From the NCBI GenBank assembly GCA_963822255.1, contig CAWGGV010000001.1, positions 372,001 through 436,000 of the forward strand: 64,000 bases of DNA. The letters run 5' to 3'. Position numbers and translations under genes: made by a program. The notes under the pieces were generated by a model. That model was not told where the DNA came from. It did no database searches and saw only the letters and a program-made list of their open reading frames with translations. The DNA comes from UBA7803 sp963822255 (GTDB lineage: Bacteria; Pseudomonadota; Gammaproteobacteria; Pseudomonadales; Azotimanducaceae). Shown here in pieces: positions 35,640 to 45,450 of the stretch (position 1 is the first letter of the stretch; each line of letters opens with the position of its first letter).

Positions 35640-37901
35640 ATGCCAGTTGGACCGAGGTCCGGCCTTCGTGATCGTTTCGCAGCCTTCACTGCCGCGCTGA
35701 TCGCACTGGCGGCGGCGTGGGGGCTCCAGTCGTGGCTGGGCGACGGGGTCGCGCTGGTCGTGCTGCCGGCGGCGGTGGCCGCCGTGGCCTGGCTGGCGGG
35801 TACGGCCGCCGCAGTGACCATGGCCGTGGCCGGTTACCTGGCCTGTGATCTTCTGTTCGCCGGCTTTCCGAATCGATCGGGGACGTACGATCTAGGTACC
35901 GGCGCCGAGCTCGCCGCCTACGCGATCTCCTGCGTGATCATCATCGGCTTCGGCGAGGCCCTCCGGCGCTCGCACACCCGTGAGGCCTACATTCGCGGTC
36001 TCGACGCCGCAGGGCGCCGTCAGGTGAAGGAAGCCCGGTCTGCGCTGGCCGCCATCGTCGAAGCATCGGACGACGCTATCATCAGCAAGTCCCTCGACGG
36101 CATCATCCGCTCCTGGAATCCCGGTGCGGAGCGGCTGTTCGGCTACAGCGCTGCGCAAGCCATCGGCCAGCCCGTGACCCTGATCGTGCCGCAGGAGCTG
36201 CGCGCCGAAGAGCAGTCGATCCTGGAACGCCTGGGCAACGGCGAGCGGATCGAGAACTTCGAGACCGTGCGGCTGACCCGCCACGGCCGCCGCGTAGACA
36301 TCTCGTTGTCTGTCTCGCCGATCGTCGACGAGACGGGCACCGTCGTGGGAGCCGCGAAGGTCGCCAGGGACATAAGCCAGCACAAGCGTGCGGAGGCGGC
36401 ACTGCGCGCGAGCGAGGAACGCTTCCGCGAGCTCGCCAACAACATCGATCAGTTCGCCTGGACCTGCGACGAGCTGGGTTACGCCACCTGGTACAACCGG
36501 CGCTGGTACGACTACACCGGCGGCACGTTCGCGGACATGCGGGGCAACGGCTGGAAGGCTTTTCTGCTCCCGGATCACCTGGAGCGGGTAAGCGCCGGCA
36601 TCGAAGCGGCGGTGGCGTCCGGAACGCCGTGGGAGGACACGTTCCCGCTACGCGGCAAAGACGGCGGCTACCGCTGGTTTCTGTCCCGCGCCGTGCCCAT
36701 CCGCGACGGGTCCGGCCGGGTGGTGCGCTGGTTCGGCACCAATACCGACGTCACCGATCGGCTCGAGCTGGAACAGGAGCTGGTGGCGGCCGACCGCCGC
36801 AAGGACGAGTTCCTCGCCACCCTGGCCCACGAGCTGCGCAATCCCCTGGCGCCGATCAGGAACGCACTGGAGATCCTGAACCTGGCCGGCGACGATCCGA
36901 ACGTGCTCGCCCAGGCCCGGTCGATCATCGACCGCCAGCTCTCCCATCTGGTCCGGCTGGTGGACGATCTGCTCGACGTCAGTCGGATTACCCGCGACCG
37001 GCTGGAGCTGCGCCGCACGCCGACCGAGCTGAACGCGCTGGTGGAGCAGACCGTCGCCAGCGCATCGAAGCCTCTTCGACGAGCACGATCTGACCCTCGA
37101 GGTGAACGTCGCGCCGCAGCCCGTGCCGATGCTCGCGGACCCGGTGCGGCTGGCCCAGGTGATCAGCAACCTGCTCTCCAACGCCGTCCGCTACACGCCC
37201 CGCGGCGGCACGGTCCGGGTAACCGTGGAGCGAAAGCCAGAGGAGGTGCTGCTCCGGGTGAGCGACACCGGCGTCGGCATCCCGCCCGACAAGCTCACCA
37301 GCGTGTTCGACATGTTCACCCAGGTGGAGGAGCGCGGTGGCAGCCACGGTGGGCTCGGCATCGGCCTGACCCTGGTGAAACGCCTGGTCGAGCTGCACGG
37401 CGGCAGCGTTGGAGGCGAAGAGCGAAGGGCTCGGCAAGGGCAGCGAATTCCTGGTGCACCTGCCCCAGCCGCGTCGCGGCCGTCACCGCCGAGCCGCCTC
37501 CCACGGCCCGCCCGGCGGGCCCGTCCCGACGCGTTCTCGTGGTGGAGGACAATGCCGACACGGCCGCGACCCTTTCGGCCTTGCTCTCCATCTCCGGGCA
37601 CGAGACGCGGGTCGCCCACGACGGCGAGGAAGGCATCAAGCAGGCGGAATCGTTCCGCCCGGACATCGTGCTGTTGGATCTCGGGTTGCCGAAAATGGAC
37701 GGCATCGAGGTCTGCCGGTGGATCCGCCGCCAGCCATGGGGCCGGAACATCACGGTGGCTGCCCTCACCGGATGGGGACAGCAGGCCGATCGGCGCAGCA
37801 CTGAGGAGGCCGGGTTCGACCGGCACCTGGTGAAGCCGGTGGCGCCGGATACGGTGCTCGAGCTGCTGGCCGAGATGCCGAGAATCGCCGACAGCGCCTG
37901 A
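35640..37901 (+). CDS. hybrid PAS histidine kinase with receiver domain, three frameshifts
   Basis: About 752 residues from ATG 35640 (35628 also possible). Order: four membrane helices (about 10-105), PAS 1 (about 130-245, AIVEASDDAIISKSLDG), PAS 2 with a PAC motif (about 255-380, FRELANNIDQFAWTCDE), HisKA with the phosphorylated His in LATLAHELRNPLAP, HATPase_c with NLLSNAVRYTP and DTGVGIPP and GGLGIGLTLVK, then a receiver with phospho-acceptor Asp in VLLDLGLPKMDG. Extra bases near 37071-37072, 37409-37410 and 37463-37478 break the frame. There is no DNA-binding output domain and no partner regulator nearby, so it must signal through a remote phosphorelay. Confidence 0.88.
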   Translation: MPVGPRSGLRDRFAAFTAALIALAAAWGLQSWLGDGVALVVLPAAVAAVAWLAGTAAAVTMAVAGYLACDLLFAGFPNRSGTYDLGTGAELAAYAISCVIIIGFGEALRRSHTREAYIRGLDAAGRRQVKEARSALAAIVEASDDAIISKSLDGIIRSWNPGAERLFGYSAAQAIGQPVTLIVPQELRAEEQSILERLGNGERIENFETVRLTRHGRRVDISLSVSPIVDETGTVVGAAKVARDISQHKRAEAALRASEERFRELANNIDQFAWTCDELGYATWYNRRWYDYTGGTFADMRGNGWKAFLLPDHLERVSAGIEAAVASGTPWEDTFPLRGKDGGYRWFLSRAVPIRDGSGRVVRWFGTNTDVTDRLELEQELVAADRRKDEFLATLAHELRNPLAPIRNALEILNLAGDDPNVLAQARSIIDRQLSHLVRLVDDLLDVSRITRDRLELRRTPTELNALVEQTVASASKPLRRARSDPRGERRAAARADARGPGAAGPGDQQPALQRRPLHAPRRHGPGNRGAKARGGAAPGERHRRRHPARQAHQRVRHVHPGGGARWQPRWARHRPDPGETPGRAARRQRWRRRAKGSARAANSWCTCPSRVAAVTAEPPPTARPAGPSRRVLVVEDNADTAATLSALLSISGHETRVAHDGEEGIKQAESFRPDIVLLDLGLPKMDGIEVCRWIRRQPWGRNITVAALTGWGQQADRRSTEEAGFDRHLVKPVAPDTVLELLAEMPRIADSA

Positions 37902-37910
37902 GCCTACCCG

Positions 37911-40174
37911 CTACGGCGCAGCGTCCCGGCTCCCCCAGCACCTGTTCCAGATGCGCCAGATAGTCGGCAAAACGGTCGAGGGTTCCGGCGGTGGCGGCGA
38001 TCTGCGCGTTCACTTGATCGTACTGCTTCGCCTCGATGGCTTCGCGAATCCGCGGCAGGGTCTTGACTCCATAGCCCGTGTAGAACCCCGGAGCGTAGAT
38101 CTGATGACGATACCACTCACGTCCGGGCAGCCCCTGGTCGCTGGTGAGCGCCCGCTCGCTGCGATAGAGCAGCCGATCGATCTCCGCCGGATCCGCCGTG
38201 CCGATGCCTTCGTCCAGCGCCCGGTCGACCCTCCGCGCCAGAGCGTCGACGCGCGCCAGGGCGTTCTTCAGCGGCGCAAAGTTGAAGTACGGGACCTCGG
38301 GCAGCGGCGGCGGCGGCCCCAGGCTCCGCGTCGGATCGAGCCGCAGCGCGTAGCTGTTCGCCGTCCAGCAGCTTGCGGCGCCGATCGGCCTCGGCGCGGG
38401 CGTCGTCCGCGAGCTTTTCCACCTCGCCCGCGTACAGTTTCAGGTTGTCCGCAAGCCCGGCGAAGCGGAACGGCAGCACCGGCGCGTTGGCCAGCCGCAG
38501 GGTAGCGCGGCCGGCCAGATCCGACAGAGCCACACCGTAGCGGAAGCCTGGATCGCGGAAGCGGGTGAAGTGGGCATAGGTGTCGTAGAGGGTGTGATAG
38601 CTCCCGTGCTCGCTCTCTCCGCCGAAGCCGAGGTTCGCCGAGGCGATGCCCAGGTGCTGGAGGAACGGCGTGTAGTCCGAGCCCGAGCCGAGCGGCGACA
38701 GACGCAGGTCTTTGCGGCTTTCCGCCTCCTGCCGAGCGCGGTCGTCGCCCTCGATCTCGAGATAGGCGCGGGCCCGCTCCGTCAGCGATGCCTCGGTCTC
38801 GGGATCGACGACGTCACCGGCGACCTCGTTGAAGAAGGGCTCCAGGGTGTGGCTCGCACCAATGCCCATGAAGCCGCGGCCGTTGCCGTCGCTGTTCAGG
38901 TACGCCACCGCGTGCTCGTCCAACTGCTTCGCGTGCTGCTCGACCCATTCGGTGGAACCGATGAGGCCAGGCTCTTCCGCGTCCCAGATCCCGTAGATCA
39001 CCGTCCGCGCCGGCGGCCGTCCGGCCCGGGCCAGGGCCGCCAGGCTCCGGGCCTCCGACAGCAGCGCCACCAGACCCGATACCGGGTCCGAGGCACCGTG
39101 ATTCCACGCGTCCTCGTGGTTGCCTCGCAGCACCCATTCATCGGGCATCGCGCTACCCGGCCAGCGGGCGATGACGTTGCGGATCTCGATGCGCTGCCAG
39201 TCGGACTTCACCGCCAGGCGCACCTGCGCCGGACCCGGCCCGAGGTGGTAGGTGATGGGCAACGCACCGCGCCACTCGGGCGGGACGACCTCGCCGCCCA
39301 ACGCCTCCAGCAGAGGGCGTGCGTCCTGCCAGGAGATGGGCAGAACCGGAATCTGAGTGATGGTGGGCGCCTTCTCCCGGGATAGACGGCGGGCACCTTT
39401 GACCGCCGCTCGTCCGGGCGTGAGCACGTCACCCGGGAACAGCGGCATGTCCATGACGCTGCCCCGCTGCACGCCGCTCGCGGGTTTGAACGGCCCGTCG
39501 GGGTAGACGTCGCCCTGAGCGTAGCCGTCGTCCGACGGATCGGAATAGATGAGTGCGCCGATGGCGCCTTTCTCGGCGGCGAGCTTCGGCTTGATGCCCC
39601 GCCAGGTCTTGCCGTAGCGGGCGATGACGATCTTGCCGGTGACGTCGATGCCGTAGCGCGCCAGCCGCTCGTAGTCCTCGGGGGCGCCGTAGTTGACGTA
39701 CACCAGCTCCCCCTCCACCCGGCCGTCGGCGGAGAAGGCATTGTACGGCGCCAGCACGCCGTCACCCTGGGTTCCCGGATCGCCCTTCACCGGGGCCTCG
39801 CTCAAGCTCGCGCTGTAGTGGGACGGCGCGGTCAGCTCCACTTCCCGCACGTCCGGATAGGGCATCAGCACGTCGTAGGATTCCATCGTCACCTGATAGC
39901 CCCAGCCTTCGAGAAGCTTCGCCAGGAATTGGGCATTGGCGGCGTCGTACTCGCTGCCGGCATGGTGCGCGCGGGCGGTGAGCCGGCGGCTCCACGCCGC
40001 CTGGTCGTCGCTGCTGAGGCCGGCGCGGAAGTCGTTCTCCAGCGCCAGCTCGCGAACGCTGCCCTCGTCGTCGAAGCCGAGCAGCGCGGTCTCCGATGCG
40101 GCCGTCGCCGGCGTCTGACCGGCCAGCAGAGCCGCTGCCGCCAATATCGATGCCGCCGTCCGGGTCCCGCTCAT
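37911..40174 (-). CDS. M28 family zinc peptidase (glutamate carboxypeptidase II-like), two frameshifts
   Basis: Exported peptidase of about 753 residues. Signal peptide (ASILAAAALLAG, cleaved near 25), a PA domain insert, then the M28 domain: GNHEDAWNHGASDPVSG (zinc His and Asp), WDAEEPGLIGS (catalytic Glu pair), LNSDGNG (zinc Asp) and GSYHTLYDT (zinc His), followed by a helical transferrin-receptor-like dimerisation domain. It starts at ATG 40174 behind GGAGGA. An extra base near 38356-38360 shifts the frame; removing it gives DGNSYALRLDPTRSLG and a normal tail. A second, in a run of five G at 37932-37936, restores a TAG at 37911. It ends 9 bases from the kinase stop. Confidence 0.9.
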
Positions 40175-40284
40175 TGTTGTTCCTCCTGGCAGCGCTGCGT
40201 ATGCTGTGTCCGTCCGTCGGGCCATGGGCGGGCAGACCGCGCGACATCGCGTGCACACGTGGCCGTCAGCAGGGTGAACCGCTC

Positions 40285-40947
40285 ATGCCAGTGACCCCGG
40301 AAGACCGCCCCCTCGACGCCCTGCGCGAGGATACCATCGACCAACTCGTGATGAACTACGGCCACGGCCACCTGTCGCTGGAGGCATTTCAGCGCCGCCT
40401 GGATCAGGCGTACGATGCAGGCGACCACGCGGGGCTGGCGGTCCTCACCGCCGACCTCCAGACCGAGGTGGACGCCGGCTACGTCGCTCTGAAACGCGAG
40501 CAGCTCGGCTTCTCGCCGGATCCGGCGGAACCGGCACGGGAAGTGGACTACCTGGTCAACGTTCTCGGCGGCAGCGAGCGCAGCGGCGAATGGACCGCTG
40601 CCGGGCAGATCCGGGTGGTCGACGTGCTCGGCGGCGCGAAGCTCGACTTCAGCGCCGCCCGGTTCTCCACCGCGACCGTCCGCGTCCGCGTCGTGTGTCT
40701 GCTCGGCGGCGTCGAGATCCTGGTGCCGGAAGGAGTCGCCGTAACCCTGCGGGCGGCCAACATTCTGGGCGGTGTGCACAACCGAGCCAGCGCACGGCAG
40801 GACCCGGGCGCGCCACGCATCGTGATCGACGGGCTGGTCCTGCTCGGCGGCCTCCACGTGAAGGTCAAGCGCTCGGTGAGAGAGCGCGTGCTGCAGTTCG
40901 CCGATAGCGTACGGCAGACCTTCGGCCGCTCACCACAGGCCCGTTAG
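40285..40947 (+). CDS. DUF1707 / LiaF-C domain protein
   Basis: Protein of 220 residues. The N-terminal third is a DUF1707 (SHOCT-like) helical domain (TIDQLVMNYGHGHLSLEAFQRRLDQAY), and the C-terminal half is the beta-helical LiaF C-terminal domain with repeated LGG turns (VNVLGGSER, VVDVLGGAKL, VCLLGGVEI, ANILGGVHN, LVLLGGLHV). There are no membrane helices, so unlike LiaF it is probably cytoplasmic. Related proteins respond to envelope stress in other phyla; the role here is unknown. ATG 40285 has AGGGTGA upstream. Confidence 0.85.
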   Translation: MPVTPEDRPLDALREDTIDQLVMNYGHGHLSLEAFQRRLDQAYDAGDHAGLAVLTADLQTEVDAGYVALKREQLGFSPDPAEPAREVDYLVNVLGGSERSGEWTAAGQIRVVDVLGGAKLDFSAARFSTATVRVRVVCLLGGVEILVPEGVAVTLRAANILGGVHNRASARQDPGAPRIVIDGLVLLGGLHVKVKRSVRERVLQFADSVRQTFGRSPQAR

Positions 40948-41141
40948 CCCGTCGTCCTGCGCGCGGAGGCTCGCGCGCTGACGCCCGCGGGGAGAGAACG
41001 CCGCCGGCCGACAACCGCGGCCAGACGCGAATCGCGTCGGGCCGACGGCTACTGCGGCGACCGGCGGCGCAACCGCCTGAGCGTCGTCGCGGAACGATTG
41101 GCAAGCGCAGCAAGCGGCGTGCCAGCGGTTGCCCTCAAGGC

Positions 41142-42506
41142 TCAGAAGGTGTTCAACACCTCGAGCGCCCCGGCCAGGCTCTTGACCCCATGCACGGCCA
41201 TCCCGGAGACCGCGTCCTTCGGCCGATTGGCGTAGGGGACGATGGCGCGGCGGAAGCCGTGCTTGCGGGCTTCGGCCAACCGTTGCTGACCATTGGAGAC
41301 GGGCCGGACCTCCCCGGTCAGACCGAGCTCGCCGAACGCCACCAGGTCCCGCGGCAGGGTTTTGTTCCTGAACGACGACAACACCGCGAGCAGCGCCGCC
41401 AGATCGGCGCCGGTCTCGACGATGCGCACACCCCCCACCACGTTCGCGAACACGTCCTGATCGGCCAGAGTGATCCCGCAGTGCCGGTGCAGCACCGCCA
41501 GGTGCATGGCCAGACGCTGGGCTTCCAGGCCCACCGCCACCCGCTTCGGATAGCCGCCCTGCACCTTGTCCACCAGGGCCTGCAGTTCCACCAGCAGGGG
41601 CCGGGTCCCTTCCCAGGTGACGGTGACCACACTGCCGGGGGAATCCAGCTCGCCACGGGAGAGGAAGATGGCCGAGGGATTTGCGACCTCCTTCATGCCC
41701 TGTTCGGTCATGGCGAACACGCCCAGCTCGTTCACCTCGCCGAAGCGGTTCTTTACCCCGCGCAGGGTCCGGTAGCGGCTGCCGGCGGGACTGTCGAGCA
41801 TCATGAAGCAATCGATCATGTGCTCGAGCACCTTGGGCCCCGCAAGACTCCCTTCCTTGGTGACGTGCCCCACCAGCACCACCACAGTCCCCGTCTGCTT
41901 GGCCAGGCGGGTAAAGAACGCGGCGGTCTCGCGCACCTGGGAGACGCTGCCGGGGGTGGAATCCACGGCTTCGAGCTGCATGACCTGGATCGAGTCCATC
42001 ACCGCCACCTGCGGCGCGAGATCGTCGATGAGCCGGGCAATGTGCTCGCCGCGGGTCTCCGACGCGACCGACAATCGCTCGGCCGGCAGGCCGAGCCGCC
42101 GCGCCCGCAGCGCCAGTTGCTGAAGCGACTCCTCGCCGCTGACGTAGAGCACCTCGGCGGACTCCGCGAGCTTCGTGCACACCTGGAGCAGCAGCGTGCT
42201 CTTGCCGGCGCCCGGATCGCCACCGATCAGCACCACGGAGCCGGCCACGAGACCGCCCCCGAGCACCCGGTCGAGCTCGCCGAAGCCCGTGGCCAGACGA
42301 GCCGTCTCCTCCGGCTCCACCTCAGCCAGGCGTTTCACCTGGCTCGCGGTGCCGGCGAACCCGAGCCCCGGCCCTTTCACCGTCCCGACCGTCACCGATG
42401 ACAGCGAGTTCCACGCATTGCAGGCCGAGCACTGCCCCTGCCACTTCATGTGCTCGGCGCCGCAATCGGTGCAGACGTAGGCGGTCTTCGTCCGATTCTT
42501 CGCCAC
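41142..42506 (-). CDS. radA: DNA repair protein RadA
   Basis: RadA, 454 residues, a RecA-like ATPase that drives branch migration during recombination. It has an N-terminal C4 zinc finger (CTDCGAEH and CSACNAW), Walker A GGDPGAGKST, the RadA-specific KNRFG motif in RGVKNRFGEVNELG, and a C-terminal Lon-protease-like domain. The start is GTG 42506. It lies 5 bases after the dnaB stop, a usual gammaproteobacterial pairing. The 194 bases between this gene and the convergent LiaF-like gene hold nothing I can name. Confidence 0.97.
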   Translation of the reverse strand: MAKNRTKTAYVCTDCGAEHMKWQGQCSACNAWNSLSSVTVGTVKGPGLGFAGTASQVKRLAEVEPEETARLATGFGELDRVLGGGLVAGSVVLIGGDPGAGKSTLLLQVCTKLAESAEVLYVSGEESLQQLALRARRLGLPAERLSVASETRGEHIARLIDDLAPQVAVMDSIQVMQLEAVDSTPGSVSQVRETAAFFTRLAKQTGTVVVLVGHVTKEGSLAGPKVLEHMIDCFMMLDSPAGSRYRTLRGVKNRFGEVNELGVFAMTEQGMKEVANPSAIFLSRGELDSPGSVVTVTWEGTRPLLVELQALVDKVQGGYPKRVAVGLEAQRLAMHLAVLHRHCGITLADQDVFANVVGGVRIVETGADLAALLAVLSSFRNKTLPRDLVAFGELGLTGEVRPVSNGQQRLAEARKHGFRRAIVPYANRPKDAVSGMAVHGVKSLAGALEVLNTF

Positions 42507-42511
42507 CGGGG

Positions 42512-43966
42512 CTACTCGAACGGCGCCATATGGTCGTAGCGGTCGGGCGCCAGGTTCTCGAACTTGGTGAGGTTGCCGATGAACGCCAGGCGGATCTTGC
42601 CGATAGGGCCGTTGCGCTGCTTGCCGATGATGATCTCGGCGGTGCCCTTTTCAGGAGATTCGGGGTGATAGACCTCGTCGCGATAGACGAACAGGATGAC
42701 GTCTGCATCCTGTTCGATCGCGCCGCTTTCGCGCAGGTCCGCCATCAACGGGCGCTTGTCCGTGCGCTGCTCGAGGCCCCGGTTGAGCTGTGACAGTGCC
42801 ACCAACGGACAACGCATCTCCTTGGCGATGGCCTTGAGCGAACGGGAGATCTCCGAGATCTCGTTGGTGCGGTTCTCCGGGTTGCCGGAGCCGCGCATGA
42901 GCTGCAGGTAGTCGACGACGATCAGCCCGAGATTGCCTGACTCCCGAGCCACCCGACGGGCGCGGTTGCGCAGCTCGTTGGGGCTGATGGCCGGGGTGTC
43001 GTCGATGTACAGGCTCTTGTCCCTGAGCTGGCTGACGGCGCCGGTGAAGCGGGGCCAGTCGTCCTCGTGCAGGTCGCCGGTGCGCAGGCGCGTCTGGTCG
43101 ATGCGGCCGAGGGACGACAACATCCGCATCACGAGCTGCTCCGCCGGCATCTCCAGGCTGAACACCAGCACCGCGCCGTCACCGGCCATGATCGCGTGCT
43201 CGACCAGGTTCAGCGCGAAGGACGTCTTGCCCATTGACGGGCGCCCGGCGACGATCACCAGGTCGGACGGCTGAAGGCCCGCGGTCTTGTGGTCCAGGTC
43301 GTCGAACCCGGTAGGGACGCCGGTGATGTGGTTGCGGTTCTTGAACAGCGCTTCCACGCGGCTGACCGCCGCCGACAGCAACCCCGGCACCTTCTGCGGT
43401 CCGCCGTCCTTGAGCCGGCCTTCGGCAATGCGGAACACCTCCTGCTCGGCCATGTCCACCAGCTCGTCGCTGCGCCGGCCCTCGGGGGTGAACGCGGCGT
43501 CGGCGATCCGCTGGCCGGCACCGATCAGCGCGCGCAGGGTGGACAACTCCCGGACGATGCCGGCGTAGGCCATGACGTTGCTGGCACCCGGCGTGCTCGC
43601 CACCAGCTCCGCCAGGTACGCGAGACCACCGCACTTGTCGATCAACCCCTTGGACACCAGGCGCTCGGATACGGTGACCGCGTCCACCGGCTGGTCGTCC
43701 TCGGACAGGTCCGTCATGGCCTCGTAGATGATCTGATGCGACGGCCGGTAGAAATCTGCGGCGCCGAGCTTCTCGGCGACGTCGAACCAGGCGTCGTTGT
43801 TGAGCATCAGCCCGCCGAGCACCGACTGCTCGGCGTCGAGGGAGTGGGGCGGCGCCTTGGGAGAGCCGTAGGCGCCCGAGGTCCTGGCGCGCACCTCGGG
43901 GACGGTGAGCGCATCGTCCGGGACGAGATCGGGCCCGTCATCCGGCTCGAAGAACTGATCTGACAT
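42512..43966 (-). CDS. dnaB: replicative DNA helicase DnaB
   Basis: DnaB, about 484 residues from ATG 43966. The N-terminal helical domain includes PPHSLDAEQSVLGGLML; the RecA-type motor has Walker A AGRPSMGKTS, Walker B LIVVDYLQLM and the arginine-finger region GLEQRTDKRPLMADLRESGAIEQD. No intein interrupts it. A 248-base stretch separates it from rplI and holds a six-base-pair hairpin (CCTCCG-CATGC-CGGAGG) without a T-tract and a weak TTGACG element; I see no gene there. Confidence 0.97.
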   Translation of the reverse strand: MSDQFFEPDDGPDLVPDDALTVPEVRARTSGAYGSPKAPPHSLDAEQSVLGGLMLNNDAWFDVAEKLGAADFYRPSHQIIYEAMTDLSEDDQPVDAVTVSERLVSKGLIDKCGGLAYLAELVASTPGASNVMAYAGIVRELSTLRALIGAGQRIADAAFTPEGRRSDELVDMAEQEVFRIAEGRLKDGGPQKVPGLLSAAVSRVEALFKNRNHITGVPTGFDDLDHKTAGLQPSDLVIVAGRPSMGKTSFALNLVEHAIMAGDGAVLVFSLEMPAEQLVMRMLSSLGRIDQTRLRTGDLHEDDWPRFTGAVSQLRDKSLYIDDTPAISPNELRNRARRVARESGNLGLIVVDYLQLMRGSGNPENRTNEISEISRSLKAIAKEMRCPLVALSQLNRGLEQRTDKRPLMADLRESGAIEQDADVILFVYRDEVYHPESPEKGTAEIIIGKQRNGPIGKIRLAFIGNLTKFENLAPDRYDHMAPFE

Positions 43967-44214
43967 GGGAAAGCGTGGGCGGTGATTTCGGAGAAGCCTG
44001 AGATCGCCGGCGAGGCAAATCAAGCGTCAATTGCCGCCGCCGCGAAATCGCAATCGGAACATTGGCTTGCAGCGGATCGACCAGCACCGCCGCGGCCACC
44101 GCCGGGGGACGGTTCTGTGAGTAACGTGTGGATCGTTTTCCGCTCTGCGCACTCGGCGCCCCGGGGGCGGCCTCCGGCATGCGGAGGTCGAACCCACCGG
44201 CAGACGGACGGGAC

Positions 44215-44661
44215 CTACTCGGGGACGACGGCGAGCTGAATGGCGACGAGCACGTCGGAGTGGAACTGCAGGTCGATCTCGTACTCGCCCACGGCGCGAA
44301 TCGTCCCTTCCGGCAGCCGCACCTCGCTCTTCTCCACTTCCACGCCTTTGGCGGTGATGGCGTCCGCGATATCGCCGGTGCCCACGGAGCCGTAGAGCTT
44401 GCCCTCTTCGCCGGCCCTGACAACGATGGTCACGCTCATCCCTTCGAGCTTCGCCGCACGCTCGCGGGCCTCGCCAAGGCGCTCGTCGGCCATGCGCTCG
44501 AGCTCGGCACGGCGGCCCTCGAAGACGGCGCGGTTCTCCGCGCTGGCGCGAACGGCCTTGCCCTGAGGGATCAGGAAGTTACGGGCAAAGCCCGGCCGCA
44601 CTGCCACCTCTTCGCCGAGATCGCCGAGGTTGCCGATGCGTTCCAGCAGAATCACGTTCAT
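44215..44661 (-). CDS. rplI: 50S ribosomal protein L9
   Basis: L9, 148 residues, with the N-terminal rRNA-binding domain MNVILLERIGNLGDLGEEV and RNFLIPQGKAV, the long connecting helix, and the C-terminal domain that ends with IDLQFHSDVLVAIQLAV. Last gene of the rpsF-rpsR-rplI operon, 16 bases after rpsR. Confidence 0.98.
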   Translation of the reverse strand: MNVILLERIGNLGDLGEEVAVRPGFARNFLIPQGKAVRASAENRAVFEGRRAELERMADERLGEARERAAKLEGMSVTIVVRAGEEGKLYGSVGTGDIADAITAKGVEVEKSEVRLPEGTIRAVGEYEIDLQFHSDVLVAIQLAVVPE

Positions 44662-44677
44662 GGCTTACCTCCGGGCC

Positions 44678-44902
44678 TCAGCGGTGGGCGTCGGTGTACG
44701 GCAGCAGGGCGAGATAGCGAGCTCGCTTCACCTCCTGGGCCAACCGCCGCTGCTGTCGCGCGGTGGTGCCGGTGATGCGGCTCGGCACGATCTTGCCGGT
44801 CTCGCCGATGTACTGCTTGAGCAGATCCAGGTTCTTGTAGTCGATCTCCGCGCCCGGAACGTCCAGGCGGGCGAATTTCTTCCGGCCGAAACGCCTGCTC
44901 AT
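44678..44902 (-). CDS. rpsR: 30S ribosomal protein S18
   Basis: S18, 74 residues, with the conserved IDYKNLDLLKQYI, the GKIVPSRITGT motif and the RARYLALLPYT tail. It partners S6 on the 30S platform. ATG 44902 overlaps the rpsF stop by one base (TAATG). Confidence 0.98.
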   Translation of the reverse strand: MSRRFGRKKFARLDVPGAEIDYKNLDLLKQYIGETGKIVPSRITGTTARQQRRLAQEVKRARYLALLPYTDAHR

Positions 44903-45354
44903 TACTCTTCCTCCTGCTCCGCGCGCGCCCGTTCGGGACGGCGCTCGGGACGTTCACCGTCGGCACGGCGTGGCTCCCGCTGCTGCTCGGCCTCGCGGCG
45001 CTGCTCGCGCTCGCGGTCTTTTTCCTGCTCCCGGAGCTCGTCCTCGTAGATCCTGGAGTGTCCTTCGGGCGCCGTATTGCGCTTGACGACCAGGTTTCTG
45101 ATCACCGCGTCGTTGAAACGGAACGCGCTTTCGAGTTCCTCCAGGGTCCCGCCGTCCACCTCGATGTTCATCATCACGTAGTGGGCTTTGTGAATCTTGG
45201 CGATGGGAAACGAAAGCTGCCGGCGGCCCCAGTCCTCCTTGCGGTGGACACGGCCGTTGCCGCGCTCGATGAGCTGCTCGTAACGCTCGATCATCCCCGG
45301 CACCTGATCGCTCTGATCAGGGTGCACGAGAAAGACGACCTCGTAATGTCGCAT
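44902..45354 (-). CDS. rpsF: 30S ribosomal protein S6 with long charged tail
   Basis: S6, 150 residues. RHYEVVFLVHPDQS, KIHKAHYVMMNIEV and the RFNDAVIRNLVVK segment are typical. The fold ends near residue 97; after it comes a tail of about 50 residues made almost entirely of Arg, Glu, Gln and Pro, ending EQEEE. Acidic S6 tails can be extended with glutamates by RimK in enterics; whether that applies here is unknown. ATG 45354 is chosen because GAAGGAGGTG lies seven bases upstream, rather than an upstream in-frame ATG that overlaps the ribosome binding site. Confidence 0.96.
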   Translation of the reverse strand: MRHYEVVFLVHPDQSDQVPGMIERYEQLIERGNGRVHRKEDWGRRQLSFPIAKIHKAHYVMMNIEVDGGTLEELESAFRFNDAVIRNLVVKRNTAPEGHSRIYEDELREQEKDREREQRREAEQQREPRRADGERPERRPERARAEQEEE

Positions 45355-45443
45355 GGACAGCACCTCCTTCCGGTGTAGCCGCCTCCGCCCGCGGGCATGG
45401 CGCCGCTTGAACGACGGGCGTGAGGCAAGGGGGTCATGTAAGG
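45355..45443 (-). promoter_or_regulatory. rpsF leader, possible S6:S18 autoregulatory element
   Basis: From the predicted start to the rpsF ATG the leader is about 90 bases. It contains a GCCCGCGGGC palindrome and, just ahead of the ribosome binding site, GGCGGCTACACCGGAAGGAGG. S6:S18-binding rpsF leaders carry a conserved CCG next to the start region; ACACCG here is compatible. I have not folded it, so the call is tentative. Confidence 0.3.
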
Positions 45444-45450
45444 GACGCGG

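Noticed and set aside
40948..41141. A small gene between the LiaF-like gene and radA
   Set aside because: No frame with a plausible start, ribosome binding site and codon bias; the stretch lies between convergent stops.
44090..44214. Rho-independent terminator after rplI
   Set aside because: A short hairpin exists but no T-run follows; the same holds at the other operon ends I examined.
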